DNA from: an uncultured Pseudohongiella sp.
GTDB lineage: Bacteria; Pseudomonadota; Gammaproteobacteria; Pseudomonadales; Pseudohongiellaceae
Assembly: GCA_951812965.1 (NCBI GenBank)
Contig: OX638341.1
Location: 2,338,438-2,402,437 of the forward strand
Direction: 5' to 3'
DNA: 64,000 bases
In this document: positions 43,670 through 52,590 of the stretch, in pieces
How positions within the stretch are numbered: the stretch's first letter is position 1
How the letters are laid out: the number at the start of each line of letters is the position of its first letter
The notes under the pieces: model-generated
What the model was told of the DNA's origin: nothing
Database searches by the model: none
Seen by the model: the letters and a program-made list of their open reading frames with translations, nothing else
Position numbers and translations under genes: made by a program

Positions 43670-45244
43670 ATGCTCAGAATCGGCATCGACGTAGGCGGCA
43701 CTCATACGGACGCGGTTTTACTTGACGGTGACGAGGTCGTAGCCTCGACCAAATCGCTCACGTCCAGCGATGTAAGCAGCGGAATTCTCGATGCGCTGGA
43801 AGCCATTCTCGCGCATGACCGCGGCATCGACCAGAAAGTGGAAGCCGTGATGCTGGGCACGACCCAGTTCACCAACGCCGTCATCGAGCGGCGCGAACTC
43901 GCCGAAGTCGCCGCAATCCGCATCGGACTGCCTTCCGGCAGGGGTATTCCGCCAAAAACAGGCTGGCCCGAGGACATCTCCCGCTGTCTTGGAGGCAATG
44001 TCTACATGTTGCAGGGTGGCTATCTGTACGATGGCTGGCCGCTGGCGGAACTCAACGAGCGGGAAGTCGGCACTGTGATCGATGATCTCAAGGCGAAGAA
44101 AGTCGAGGCTGTGGCAATTTCCGCGGCATTTTCGCCGATGAATCCCGAACCCGAACGGCTGCTCGCCGAGCGCGTTCGCGCCGCGCTGCCGGGCGTCCGT
44201 ATCACCGAATCCCATAGCATCGGCAGACTCGGAATTCTCGAACGCGAAAACGCCGCCATGCTCAATGCGAGCCTGCTCGGCTTCGCCGACCGCGTGGTCG
44301 ACTCTTTCGTCAAGGCGATCCGTCAGCGCGGTCTGCGTTGCCGTTTTTTCATCAGTCAGAACGACGGCACCTTGATGGACGCCGATTTCGCGCGCCGTTT
44401 CCCGGCCCTGACTTTCGCTTCGGGGCCGACCAATTCGCTGCGCGGCGCTTGCAGACTGACGGGTCTGAATGACGCCATCGTGGTCGATATCGGGGGCACG
44501 ACGTCGGATTTCGGCGTACTGCAAGACGGCTTTCCGCGCGAATCGAATATCGTGATCGATGTCGGCGGCGTGCGCACCAATTTCCGCATGCCCGATATCC
44601 TGTCGATCGGTCTCGGTGGCGGCAGCCATGTCGCCCGGGACGGCAGCGCCGTGGGTCCGCGCTCGGTCGGTCACGAACTGGTCAGCAAAGGTCTGGTATT
44701 CGGCGGCGAGACTTTGACCGCGACCGATATCGTCGTGGCCGCGGGACATGCCGAAATCGGCGATCCGAAAAAGGCGCAGAGCCTGGACCCCGATGTGGTC
44801 AAGGCCGCCACCCGCGAGATCTCCCGCATGCTCGATGCCGGCGTCGAGAAAATGAAACCGAGCAGCGATCCGCTTCCGGTCGTACTCGTGGGCGGCGGCG
44901 CGGTGCTCGTTACCGAACAATTGCAAGCGGCCTCGAGCATGTTGCTGCCGGAACATTCCGGCGTTGCCAACGCTATTGGCGCCGCAATCGCGCAGATCGG
45001 AGGCGAAGCCGAACGCATGATCTCCTACGACAAGACGCCGCGGCAGGATGCGATCAGGCAGATGACCGAAGAGGCCGCAAGAGTTGCGCTGACCGCGGGC
45101 GCCGAAGCGGCAAGCATCCGCGTGGCCGACGTCGAGGAAACCAGTATTTCCTACATGCCGGGTAATGCGGTGCGGTTGCGGGTCAAGGTCGTTGGTGATA
45201 TCGCGGGGAGATTCTGCGACTCCGCTTCGCTCCGCGCAGAATGA
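43670..45244 (+). CDS. Hydantoinase/oxoprolinase HyuA-like protein, C-terminus supplied by a repeat
   Basis: 524 residues. ASKHA-fold ATP motifs occur at the N-terminus (RIGIDVGGTHTDAVLLDGDE) and in the middle (AIVVDIGGTTSDFGVLQDG); GLGGGSHVARDGSAVGPRS follows. It probably hydrolyses a cyclic amide in an ATP-dependent way, like hydantoinase A. Homologues end soon after a motif such as MPGNAVRLRVKVVGDL; here the last ten residues, RFCDSASLRA(E), and the stop codon TGA lie within a family B repeat (45208-45245). No HyuB partner is present; a DUF917 gene follows. Confidence 0.87.
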   Translation: MLRIGIDVGGTHTDAVLLDGDEVVASTKSLTSSDVSSGILDALEAILAHDRGIDQKVEAVMLGTTQFTNAVIERRELAEVAAIRIGLPSGRGIPPKTGWPEDISRCLGGNVYMLQGGYLYDGWPLAELNEREVGTVIDDLKAKKVEAVAISAAFSPMNPEPERLLAERVRAALPGVRITESHSIGRLGILERENAAMLNASLLGFADRVVDSFVKAIRQRGLRCRFFISQNDGTLMDADFARRFPALTFASGPTNSLRGACRLTGLNDAIVVDIGGTTSDFGVLQDGFPRESNIVIDVGGVRTNFRMPDILSIGLGGGSHVARDGSAVGPRSVGHELVSKGLVFGGETLTATDIVVAAGHAEIGDPKKAQSLDPDVVKAATREISRMLDAGVEKMKPSSDPLPVVLVGGGAVLVTEQLQAASSMLLPEHSGVANAIGAAIAQIGGEAERMISYDKTPRQDAIRQMTEEAARVALTAGAEAASIRVADVEETSISYMPGNAVRLRVKVVGDIAGRFCDSASLRAE

Positions 45245-45245
45245 C
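45208..45245 (-). repeat. Family B repeat at the end of the HyuA-like gene, plus a partial copy
   Basis: GAGATTCTGCGACTCCGCTT followed by the rest, ending CAGAATGAC, is the reverse complement of the copy at 39366 with few differences. It contains the stop codon of the HyuA-like frame. A shorter second copy, GCGCTCCGTGCAGAATGAC, lies just downstream at 45255-45273. Confidence 0.85.
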
Positions 45246-45309
45246 AATTTTGGGGCGCTCCGTGCAGAATGACAAATGGAGGGAGAGAGAGAGTTCTGGA
45301 GAGAAATGC

Positions 45310-46416
45310 ATGAAACTGACTGTCGACGCGTTGCCTGACTTGTCGTCCGGCGCGGTGTTCCTCGCCACGGGCGGGGGCGGCGATCCTTATGTGGCGTACC
45401 TTGCAACGCAAAAAGTGCTGGCAGAACACGGTCCGGCGGAGCTGATCGCCGTCGAGGATCTCGACGATGACGCTTTTGTCGCCGCGGTCGGCGGCGTAGG
45501 GGCGCCGACGGTCAGCCTCGAATTGCTTCCTTCCATCGACGATCCGGGAATCGCTCTCGAAGCCTTCGAACGTCATGTAGGCCGCAAGCTGGATGCCGTC
45601 GTTTCATTCGAAATCGGCGGCGGCAATTCATTGATTCCGCTGATTGCGGCGGCGGGCCGTGGAATCCCCGTGGTCGACGGCGACGGCATGGGCCGGGCGC
45701 TGCCGGAAGCCCAGATGATGACTTATCCGATTGCCGGCATCCCGTCGACGCCCGCGGTCGCCCTCGATTACGCGGGCAATACGGCTACTTTTTCCACCGA
45801 TTCAACGGCGACCTACGAACGCCATATCCGCAATCTGGCCCAGGCCATGGGTGGCATGATCACGACCGTCGAGCATCCCATGAGCGGCAAGCAGCTCAAA
45901 TCTTCCATAGTGCCGGGAACGATATCCTTTTCCATCGAAATCGGCCGCATATTGCGCGAATGCCGCGGCAACGCCCATCGCATTCTCGCGCCATTGCGTG
46001 AAGCTTTCGCGGGCTCGCTGTACGGTGAGCTGTGCCATATTTTCACCGGAAAAGTGGCAGACTACTCAAGCGCAATCGTTGGCGGCTTCGATATCGGCCA
46101 GGCCGTGATCGAATCTTTCGAAGGGTCCGGCCCGAAGCTCACGATCGACGTCAAGAACGAATTTCTGCTGGCAAGAATCGGAGATCAGGTGCTGGCATCG
46201 GTGCCCGATCTGATCACCGTGCTCGACTACGAGACTTCGACGCCGATCAATGCCGAAAGACTGCGTTACGGTCAGCGGGTCAGCGTGGTCGGCGTGGGCT
46301 GCCCCGACTACTATCGCTCCGCCAGGGCGCTGGAAGTGGTCGCACCCCGCTGTTTCGGTTTCGACTGTGATTTCGCGCCACTGGAAAAGCTCACCGAGTA
46401 TCATCAGTCTATTTAG
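45310..46416 (+). CDS. DUF917 (S-methyl thiohydantoin desulfurase-type) protein
   Basis: 368 residues from ATG 45310, with GGAGA at 45298-45302. GAVFLATGGGGDPYVAYLAT, VVSFEIGGGNSLIPLIAAAG and VVDGDGMGRALPEAQMMTYP match the DUF917 family, whose members often sit beside NCS1 permeases and hydantoinases. Some act on thiohydantoins. Here it follows the HyuA-like gene, so permease, hydrolase and DUF917 probably form one catabolic unit. A strong terminator lies at 46620-46648. Confidence 0.85.
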   Translation: MKLTVDALPDLSSGAVFLATGGGGDPYVAYLATQKVLAEHGPAELIAVEDLDDDAFVAAVGGVGAPTVSLELLPSIDDPGIALEAFERHVGRKLDAVVSFEIGGGNSLIPLIAAAGRGIPVVDGDGMGRALPEAQMMTYPIAGIPSTPAVALDYAGNTATFSTDSTATYERHIRNLAQAMGGMITTVEHPMSGKQLKSSIVPGTISFSIEIGRILRECRGNAHRILAPLREAFAGSLYGELCHIFTGKVADYSSAIVGGFDIGQAVIESFEGSGPKLTIDVKNEFLLARIGDQVLASVPDLITVLDYETSTPINAERLRYGQRVSVVGVGCPDYYRSARALEVVAPRCFGFDCDFAPLEKLTEYHQSI

Positions 46417-46436
46417 GTTCAACTGCATGCGAGACT

Positions 46437-46617
46437 GTAGGGGCGAGGCATGCCTCGCCCGCGAATGGCCGAGATTCCGTGCAACGCCCCCGGGCGAGGC
46501 ATGCCTCGCCCGCGAATGACCCCGAAACCGTGCAACGCCCCCGGGCGAGGCATGCCTCGCCCGCGAATGGCCCCGAAACCGTGCAACACCCCCGGGCGAG
46601 GCATGCCTCGCCCCTAC
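46437..46617 (+). repeat. Array of four family A palindromes with 51-base period
   Basis: Perfect palindromes at 46441, 46492, 46543 and 46594 (20 bases each) are separated by 31-base spacers that are nearly identical (GCGAATGGCC... with a CGAAACCGTGCAAC core). The block is framed by GTAG and CTAC. The spacers are the same sequence as the spacer of the single elements at 18403, 20976 and 58523, so this is an internally amplified element. It is not a CRISPR: spacers do not differ and no cas genes are near. Confidence 0.9.
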
Positions 46618-46619
46618 GA

Positions 46620-46648
46620 GACCGTGTGCGAAAACGCACACGGTCTTT
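46620..46648 (+). terminator. Rho-independent terminator after the DUF917 operon
   Basis: GACCGTGTGCG (46620-46630) and CGCACACGGTC (46635-46645) form a perfect 11-bp stem with an AAAA loop, followed by TTT. It is the strongest plus-strand terminator seen in the window and closes the permease-hydantoinase-DUF917 unit. Confidence 0.78.
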
Positions 46649-46703
46649 AATCTGATTGGCAAAATCGCTAGACTGCTCGGCCCCGAATCTATTGGCCCAT
46701 GCC

Positions 46704-47600
46704 ATGGAATACCCGACGATAGAAAGCCTGGTCGGCAACACGCCTCTCGTGCGTCTGCAACGCATGCCCGGCGATACCGGCAATCACGTGCTGATGAAGC
46801 TCGAAGGCGATAATCCCGCCGGTTCAGTCAAGGATCGTCCTGCCATGAGCATGATCCAGCACGCCGAGGAACGCGGCGATATCGCGCCCGGAGACGTACT
46901 GGTCGAGGCGACCAGCGGCAATACCGGCATCGCACTCGCCATGGCGGCCGCGATCAAGGGCTATCGCATGAAACTCATCATGCCGGCGAACATGAGCGAG
47001 GAGCGCAAGGCTTCGATGTCCGCCTATGGCGCGGAACTCATCTCCGTTACGGAAGAAGAAGGCATGGAAGGCGCCAGGGATCTGGCCATCGAAATGAATC
47101 GGCGCGGCGAAGGCAAGTTGCTCGACCAGTTCGCTAATCCTGACAATCCGCTTGCCCATTTCGAAAAAACCGGCGAGGAGATCTGGCGCGACACCCAGGG
47201 CACGGTAACGCACTTCATCAGTTCCATGGGCACCACGGGCACCATCATGGGCGTATCGCGTTTTCTCAAGCAGATGAATCCGGCTATCGAAATCATCGGC
47301 TTGCAGCCAAGCGATTGTTCGCGCATTCCGGGCATCCGTCGCTGGCCCGAGGAATACCTGCCGAAAATCTTCGATCGCAGCCGGGTCGATCGCATCGTCG
47401 ATGTGAGCCAGCACGACGCCGAAACCACAATGCGCCGGTTGGCTGCCGAGGAAGGCATTTTCTGCGGCGTTTCATCCGGCGGCGCGGCATTCGCCGCATT
47501 GCAGTTATCCCGCGAGGTCGAAAACGCAACAATCGTCGCCATTATCTGCGACCGCGGCGACCGCTATCTTTCGACCGGCGTGTTTTCCAGCGCCGGCTGA
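46704..47600 (+). CDS. cysM: Cysteine synthase B (O-acetylserine sulfhydrylase)
   Basis: 298 residues from ATG 46704. The PLP-lysine motif is DNPAGSVKDRPAMSM, the acetylserine loop is EATSGNTGIALAM and the glycine-rich phosphate site is SSMGTTGTIMG. EGIFCGVSSGGAAFA near the C-terminus and the length are closer to CysM than CysK. It makes cysteine from O-acetylserine and sulfide or thiosulfate. It is followed by rlmD at 2 bases; E. coli has the same cysM-like neighbour pattern only loosely. Confidence 0.93.
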   Translation: MEYPTIESLVGNTPLVRLQRMPGDTGNHVLMKLEGDNPAGSVKDRPAMSMIQHAEERGDIAPGDVLVEATSGNTGIALAMAAAIKGYRMKLIMPANMSEERKASMSAYGAELISVTEEEGMEGARDLAIEMNRRGEGKLLDQFANPDNPLAHFEKTGEEIWRDTQGTVTHFISSMGTTGTIMGVSRFLKQMNPAIEIIGLQPSDCSRIPGIRRWPEEYLPKIFDRSRVDRIVDVSQHDAETTMRRLAAEEGIFCGVSSGGAAFAALQLSREVENATIVAIICDRGDRYLSTGVFSSAG

Positions 47601-47602
47601 CG

Positions 47603-48793
47603 ATGACCGCGGCGCCGGAATCGGTATCACCTCGCTGCGCCGTTTTCGAAGTATGCGGCGGCTGCAGCCGGCAAAATCTCGACGGCGGTTCGCAATTGCG
47701 GGAAAAGCAATCCGTATTGCAACGACGATTGCTCGAAGTCGGGGGAATTGCCGCCGAAACTTACGCTCTGCTGCCACCCGTGACCGGCCCCGCCTGGAAC
47801 TATCGCCGCAAGGCGCGGCTTGCAGTGCGCATGGTGCGCCGCAAGGGTTGCGTATTGGTGGGATTCCGGGAAAAGCGCGGAAATTACGTCACCGTAATGG
47901 AAGCCTGCGAAGTGCTCGCCCATGGACTGGCGGAACTGATCAGGCCATTGCGCGTATTGCTGGACGGACTGGAAGCGCGCGAGACGATTCCGCAAATCGA
48001 AGTTACGGCCGGCGAGGCTCAGGGCCGTGCTTTTTCTCCCACCGCAGCCCTGGTAGTCCGCCACTTGCGTCCGCTGAATCCGGGCGACCTGAATCGGTTG
48101 ACTGAATTCGCCGTGCAATGGAGCCTGCAGATGTATCTGCAGCCCGCGGGAGTCGACAGCGTGTTTCGGCTGTATCCCCGGCAAGGCCCGGACAGGCTTT
48201 ATTATCATCTGCCTCAATTCGGCCTGCGCCTGGCCTTTCATCCGATGGATTTCCTGCAGATCAATGCAGCGGTGAACCGGAGAGCAGTACGCCTGGTGAC
48301 GGATCTGCTCGAGCTCGAACCCCGGGATCGGGTGCTGGACCTTTTTTGCGGGCTCGGCAATTTCAGTCTGCCGGCCGCAACTATATGCGAGCGAGTTACC
48401 GGAGTCGAAGGAAGCGCCGATATGGTGGCCCGAGCCGAAGAGAACGCCCGCGCCAACGGGTTGCAAAACACCCGCTTCGTCACAGCCGACCTGTACCGCT
48501 GGAACACCGATGCGCCCTGGGCGGTGGAGGAATATACAAAGATACTGATCGACCCGCCGCGAAGCGGTGCGCTCGAAACCATTCCGCTGATCGTCGCCAG
48601 CGGCGCCAACAAGCTGGTTTACGTGTCATGCAATCCGGAAACGCTCGCGCGGGACGCCCGTGAACTGGCCAGACGCGGTTTTAATTTGAAATCCGCGGGG
48701 GTTATGGATATGTTCCCGCATACCTCGCATATTGAATCGGTGGCCCTGTTCGAGCGCTTGCCCACTCAGCAATCGGGCCAATCAAGAACATGA
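47603..48793 (+). CDS. rlmD: 23S rRNA (uracil-1939-C5)-methyltransferase RlmD, without TRAM domain
   Basis: 396 residues. The 4Fe-4S cluster ligands are CAVFEVCGGC (three Cys) and Cys in VMEACEVL. The methyltransferase core has LDLFCGLGNFSLP (SAM site), ILIDPPRSGA (motif IV) and the nucleophile region YVSCNPETLARD. E. coli RlmD has 433 residues with an N-terminal TRAM domain; that domain is missing here, the protein starting only 11 residues before the first Fe-S cysteine. Coupled to cysM (2-base gap) and mazG (4-base overlap). Confidence 0.9.
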   Translation: MTAAPESVSPRCAVFEVCGGCSRQNLDGGSQLREKQSVLQRRLLEVGGIAAETYALLPPVTGPAWNYRRKARLAVRMVRRKGCVLVGFREKRGNYVTVMEACEVLAHGLAELIRPLRVLLDGLEARETIPQIEVTAGEAQGRAFSPTAALVVRHLRPLNPGDLNRLTEFAVQWSLQMYLQPAGVDSVFRLYPRQGPDRLYYHLPQFGLRLAFHPMDFLQINAAVNRRAVRLVTDLLELEPRDRVLDLFCGLGNFSLPAATICERVTGVEGSADMVARAEENARANGLQNTRFVTADLYRWNTDAPWAVEEYTKILIDPPRSGALETIPLIVASGANKLVYVSCNPETLARDARELARRGFNLKSAGVMDMFPHTSHIESVALFERLPTQQSGQSRT

Positions 48794-49656
48794 ATCGTGA
48801 AGATCAGGATCAATTTTCGCCCATGGACAGGCTGCTGGCCCTGATGTCGATGCTGCGGCATCGTGAGTTCGGCTGTCCCTGGGACCTGAAACAGACTTTC
48901 GAGTCGCTGATTCCCTATACCGTCGAGGAAGTACACGAGGTGGTCCACGCCATCGAAAGCGGCGACCGGGACGAGTTGCGGGACGAATTGGGCGATCTGC
49001 TGTTTCAGGTGGTTTTCTACGCACAAATGTCCCGGGAGGAAGGCGGTTTCGATTTCCAGGACGTCGCGGCGGAAGTGACCGCAAAGTTGCTGCGCCGCCA
49101 TCCGCACGTGTTTCCCGACGGCCGGCTGGAAAGTTTCGGCAGCAGGCAGGAACTCAGCGCCGGCGAAGTCGTCAGCAATTGGGAGGCGATCAAACGCGCC
49201 GAAAGGGCAGGACAGGGCAATGGAAACGGCGAGCCGCAAAGCGTTCTCGACGGACTGCCGCAGTCGCTGCCGGCGCTGGAGAAAGCGCGCAAGTTGCAAC
49301 AACGCACCGCCGGCGTGGGATTCGACTGGCAGGAAGTGCGGCCGGTGATCGACAAGCTGAAAGAAGAGATAGGCGAATTCGAACAGGCGCTGGCGGCCGG
49401 AGACGGGGCGGAAATGCGTGAGGAGTTTGGAGACATGCTGTTCGCCATGGTAAATCTCGCGCGGCATTGCAAGATCGATAGCGAATCCGCGCTTCGCGAA
49501 TCGAACCGGCGTTTTGAAGCGCGATTTCGGGATCTGGAAAAACTGGCGGCGGAGCGCGGCTGGGAATTGCCGGAACGCGAACTGCGCGAACTCGATCAAC
49601 TGTGGGCGCTGGCGAAGACCCGCGTCCGCGAACGAACAGGCGGTGACTCACATTGA
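48790..49656 (+). CDS. mazG: Nucleoside triphosphate pyrophosphohydrolase MazG
   Basis: 288 residues with two MazG domains. The N-terminal one has [20 protein letters not shown] and [17 protein letters not shown]; the C-terminal one has [10 protein letters not shown] and [16 protein letters not shown]. Both carry the EExxE/ExxD metal motifs. It hydrolyses NTPs to NMP and PPi, and in E. coli lowers ppGpp. In E. coli relA lies between rlmD and mazG; here it is absent and the two genes overlap by 4 bases (ATGA). Confidence 0.93.
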   Translation: MNREDQDQFSPMDRLLALMSMLRHREFGCPWDLKQTFESLIPYTVEEVHEVVHAIESGDRDELRDELGDLLFQVVFYAQMSREEGGFDFQDVAAEVTAKLLRRHPHVFPDGRLESFGSRQELSAGEVVSNWEAIKRAERAGQGNGNGEPQSVLDGLPQSLPALEKARKLQQRTAGVGFDWQEVRPVIDKLKEEIGEFEQALAAGDGAEMREEFGDMLFAMVNLARHCKIDSESALRESNRRFEARFRDLEKLAAERGWELPERELRELDQLWALAKTRVRERTGGDSH

Positions 49657-50297
49657 AAATCATCTTGCTGGGCGCGCCAGGCGCCGGGAAAGGCACACAG
49701 GCCCGATTCATAACCGAAAGATTCGGCATTCCGCAGATTTCCACGGGCAACATGTTGCGCACGGCGGTGCGCGAGCGTACCGAACTCGGCCGGCAGGTTG
49801 AGGAGATCATGGCCAGAGGCGCGCTGGTCAGCGATGAAATCATCGTTGCCCTCGTGCTTGAACGCGTAGCGCGGGACGATTGTGCCGAAGGCTTCCTGTT
49901 CGATGGCTTTCCCCGCACCATTCCCCAGGCCCGATCCACTACCGAAGCGGGCGTGGAAATCGACGTGGTTCTCAATATTGCCGTCGATGACGACGAGATC
50001 GTGCGCAGGCTCGGCGGCCGGCGCACCCATCCGGCCTCGGGCAGGGTGTATCACGTGGAATACAATCCGCCCAAGGTCGAAAATCGCGATGACGAGACCG
50101 GCGAGGAACTGATTCAACGGGATGACGACAAGGAAGACACGGTGCGCGAGCGGCTCAGGGTGTATCACCATCAGACCGAACCCCTGGTGGCTTTTTATCG
50201 GGGGCTGGCGGCGGAAGGCTGGCCCTTGCGCGTGCTCAACGTCGGCGGTGACGCGCCGGTGACCGAGATTCGCGACACAATCTTTCGCCTTTTGTAG
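49653..50297 (+). CDS. adk: Adenylate kinase
   Basis: 214 residues, the long bacterial form. It begins with the P-loop [16 protein letters not shown], followed by [24 protein letters not shown] and the LID region [20 protein letters not shown] (no zinc cysteines). It balances AMP, ADP and ATP. The start is TTG at 49653, overlapping the mazG stop (TTGA), so initiation probably depends on coupled translation. Confidence 0.96.
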   Translation: MKIILLGAPGAGKGTQARFITERFGIPQISTGNMLRTAVRERTELGRQVEEIMARGALVSDEIIVALVLERVARDDCAEGFLFDGFPRTIPQARSTTEAGVEIDVVLNIAVDDDEIVRRLGGRRTHPASGRVYHVEYNPPKVENRDDETGEELIQRDDDKEDTVRERLRVYHHQTEPLVAFYRGLAAEGWPLRVLNVGGDAPVTEIRDTIFRLL

Positions 50298-50312
50298 ACC
50301 GGATCGGTTTTC

Positions 50313-51002
50313 ATGCCGTCCATCCTGATTCTCAATACCGCCCTTCAGCGGGCCTGCGCCGTGGTATGGCGAGATAAAGGCACTGTTATCCGTCAGGCTC
50401 GCGAAACACGGCAATCCGCGCAGACCATCCTGCAACTCGCCAGGGGCGCGCTGGATGAATCGGAACTGCAACGAACGGATGCGGTGGCGGTGGTTGCCGG
50501 GCCGGGCTCGTTTACCGGCACCCGTATCGGCGTCGCGGTAGCCCAGGGCCTTTGCGCCGCCTGGGACGCGCCGGCATTACCGATGTCCACTCTGGAGCTA
50601 TCGGCTACGGCTGCGCGCAGGCAAGTCGAGGCCGACACCTACCTGGTTGGGCTGAAAGCTCGCGCCGACGAGATTTATTTCGGCTGTTATCAGCCGGCTG
50701 GAAACGCCCTGAAATTGCGCGGATCCGAGCAGGCCGGAGCCCTATCGCAATTACGGATGGAGCCAATCGGGGAGGGTGGATCGCTCGCGATCGGAGACGG
50801 CTGGCTAGAAGCGGACGAGATTGAAAGTCATTTCGGCATTCGGCTTCGATCCGGACCGCTTGCGGTAATGGTTGAAGAAATCGACCTGGTGATGCTGGCC
50901 CTGAACTTGTGGGAACGCGGGGAGTTTACAAGCGCCGATCTGTTGCGGCCGAATTATGTAAACGAGACTCCGAAATATCGCGAACAATCCGATCGTGGCT
51001 GA
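50313..51002 (+). CDS. tsaB: tRNA threonylcarbamoyladenosine synthesis protein TsaB
   Basis: 229 residues. The conserved motif GPGSFTGTRIGVAVAQGL and an N-terminal ILILNTALQRACAVVW strand fit the ASKHA-like TsaB fold. TsaB forms the complex with TsaD and TsaE that makes t6A37 in ANN-reading tRNAs. It ends 8 bases inside uppP. Confidence 0.92.
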   Translation: MPSILILNTALQRACAVVWRDKGTVIRQARETRQSAQTILQLARGALDESELQRTDAVAVVAGPGSFTGTRIGVAVAQGLCAAWDAPALPMSTLELSATAARRQVEADTYLVGLKARADEIYFGCYQPAGNALKLRGSEQAGALSQLRMEPIGEGGSLAIGDGWLEADEIESHFGIRLRSGPLAVMVEEIDLVMLALNLWERGEFTSADLLRPNYVNETPKYREQSDRG

Positions 51003-51801
51003 ACCTGGACTCCTGCAGACCGCGATACTGGCCCTGATCCAGGGATTGACCGAATTCTTGCCGATTTCTTCATCCGGGCATTTGTTGTTGCCTTCCATGC
51101 TGCTCGGCTGGCCGGACCAGGGGCTTGCCTTCGATGTTGCCTTTCATAGTGGAACCCTGGTGGCCGTAATCTGGTATTTCCGGCGCGAACTTGCGCGAAT
51201 GATCGCCGGAGGACTGAAGTACGGACCGGGACACGAAGAAGGAAAGCTGCTCTGGCTATTGCTGTTCGCTACGGTTCCGGTGGGTCTGGCAGGTCTGCTC
51301 TTGCGCGACGTGATAGAAGTTTATACGCGTTCGGTGATCGTGGTCGCAGTTACTTCGATCGTCTTCGGCCTGTTGCTCGGATTTGCCGATTTCAGCGGCC
51401 GCCGCAATTCCGGCCAAGGCATGCATTCGATTGGTTGGAAAACCGCCATGCTGATCGGCCTGGCGCAGACGCTGGCCCTGATTCCTGGCGCCTCGCGTTC
51501 CGGCGTCACCATGACCGCGGCATTGTTATGCCGGCTCGACCGTGAATCCGCGGCGCGTTTTTCCTTTCTGCTCGCTATTCCAGTGATGCTCGCCAGCGGT
51601 GCACTCGAGGCGCTGGACCTGATCGCCCGGCCGCCTCCGGCGCGTCAATTGTGGTTGCTCGGTTTCGGCACGGCACTGTCGGCGATTGTCGCCTGGCTCA
51701 GTATTCACTGGTTCCTGCGATTGATCGGCCGCATCAGCTTTCAGCCCTTCGTGGTTTATCGGGTCGCGCTGGGACTCTTCCTGCTGCTGTTTTTAGCCTG
51801 A
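50995..51801 (+). CDS. uppP: Undecaprenyl-diphosphatase UppP (BacA)
   Basis: 268 residues, eight membrane helices. The two catalytic motifs are QGLTEFLPISSSGHLLL and PGASRSGVTMTAALL. It recycles undecaprenyl diphosphate, the lipid carrier for peptidoglycan. Start GTG 50995 within the end of tsaB. Note that uppS, which makes the same carrier, is encoded at 62511. Confidence 0.95.
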   Translation: MAEPGLLQTAILALIQGLTEFLPISSSGHLLLPSMLLGWPDQGLAFDVAFHSGTLVAVIWYFRRELARMIAGGLKYGPGHEEGKLLWLLLFATVPVGLAGLLLRDVIEVYTRSVIVVAVTSIVFGLLLGFADFSGRRNSGQGMHSIGWKTAMLIGLAQTLALIPGASRSGVTMTAALLCRLDRESAARFSFLLAIPVMLASGALEALDLIARPPPARQLWLLGFGTALSAIVAWLSIHWFLRLIGRISFQPFVVYRVALGLFLLLFLA

Positions 51802-51816
51802 CGGCGCAATCCGGAG

Positions 51817-52566
51817 ATGATTAACGAGAAAGTCTTTTTTGCCGCGGACGGCGTTGACGGCCCCGCGATCGACTTCGCTCGCAAGCTGGCGGGTAAACAC
51901 GGCATCCCGGAACTGCCAGCCGGTAGTTTTCCCGGAACGGCAGATTTCCTGCTGCGAGCCGATGTCGCGGGACTGGAATTACGCTCACTGCGGGAACCCG
52001 GGGCCGGTCCGGTGCGAGTCGATTTTTCCGCGGATGCGATTCAGCGCCGCGCCAGGGACGCCCTGCGCCGCCAGAATTTGGTGAGAGCAGTCGGGACAGG
52101 CGTTGAAGTTCTCGACGCTACCGCCGGACTGGGCCGAGATGCATTCCTGCTCGCAAACGCAGGCAACCGTATACAATTGCTGGAGCGCTCTCCCGTTGTT
52201 CATGCCTTGCTGGCGGACGGATTGCGCCGCGCCGCGGCCGACCAGGAACTGGCGCCCATCATTGAACGGATGCAACTGCATTGCATGGATTTCCGTCACT
52301 GGGATCAGGAGCGCAGATTTGACGTCGTCTACCTCGACCCGATGTTTCCGCGACCGGACAAACGCGCTCGCGGCAAAAAGGAGATGGTGTTCTTGCAGCA
52401 AATCGCAGGTGAAGGGGAGGAAAGCGATCTGCTGGCCAGAGCCCTGGCTTGCGCCCGTGGCCGGGTCGTGGTGAAGCGGCCGCCAAGAGAAGGCCGAATA
52501 GACGCGCAAGAGCCGTCTTTCAGTTATCGCGGCCGCGTCAGCCGCTTTGACGTTTATCTGCCCTGA
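51817..52566 (+). CDS. rsmJ: 16S rRNA (guanine-1516-N2)-methyltransferase RsmJ
   Basis: 249 residues from ATG 51817 with GGAG ahead. Motifs: DFSADAIQRRARDALRRQNL, VLDATAGLGRDAFLLANAG (SAM site), LLERSPVVHALLADGLRRA and VYLDPMFPRPDKRARGKKEM (NPPY-like). It methylates G1516 of 16S rRNA in the small subunit. It follows uppP by 15 bases and is convergent with dapE. Confidence 0.93.
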   Translation: MINEKVFFAADGVDGPAIDFARKLAGKHGIPELPAGSFPGTADFLLRADVAGLELRSLREPGAGPVRVDFSADAIQRRARDALRRQNLVRAVGTGVEVLDATAGLGRDAFLLANAGNRIQLLERSPVVHALLADGLRRAAADQELAPIIERMQLHCMDFRHWDQERRFDVVYLDPMFPRPDKRARGKKEMVFLQQIAGEGEESDLLARALACARGRVVVKRPPREGRIDAQEPSFSYRGRVSRFDVYLP

Positions 52567-52590
52567 GCGCCCGCCATCGCCGGTCCGGAC

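Noticed and set aside
43718..45406. Long minus-strand frame (562 codons) opposite the HyuA-like gene
   Set aside because: It lies antisense to a gene with clear ATPase-fold motifs and has no recognisable domain; long antisense frames are expected at this base composition.
46437..46617. CRISPR-like array (20-base repeats, 31-base spacers)
   Set aside because: The spacers are nearly identical to each other and to the spacer of dispersed single elements, the repeats are perfect palindromes found genome-wide, and no cas gene is present.
46430..46625. CGAGACTGT and CGAGACCGT flanking the palindrome array as a target-site duplication
   Set aside because: The left flank also precedes the element at 58523, so it belongs to the element rather than to duplicated target DNA.
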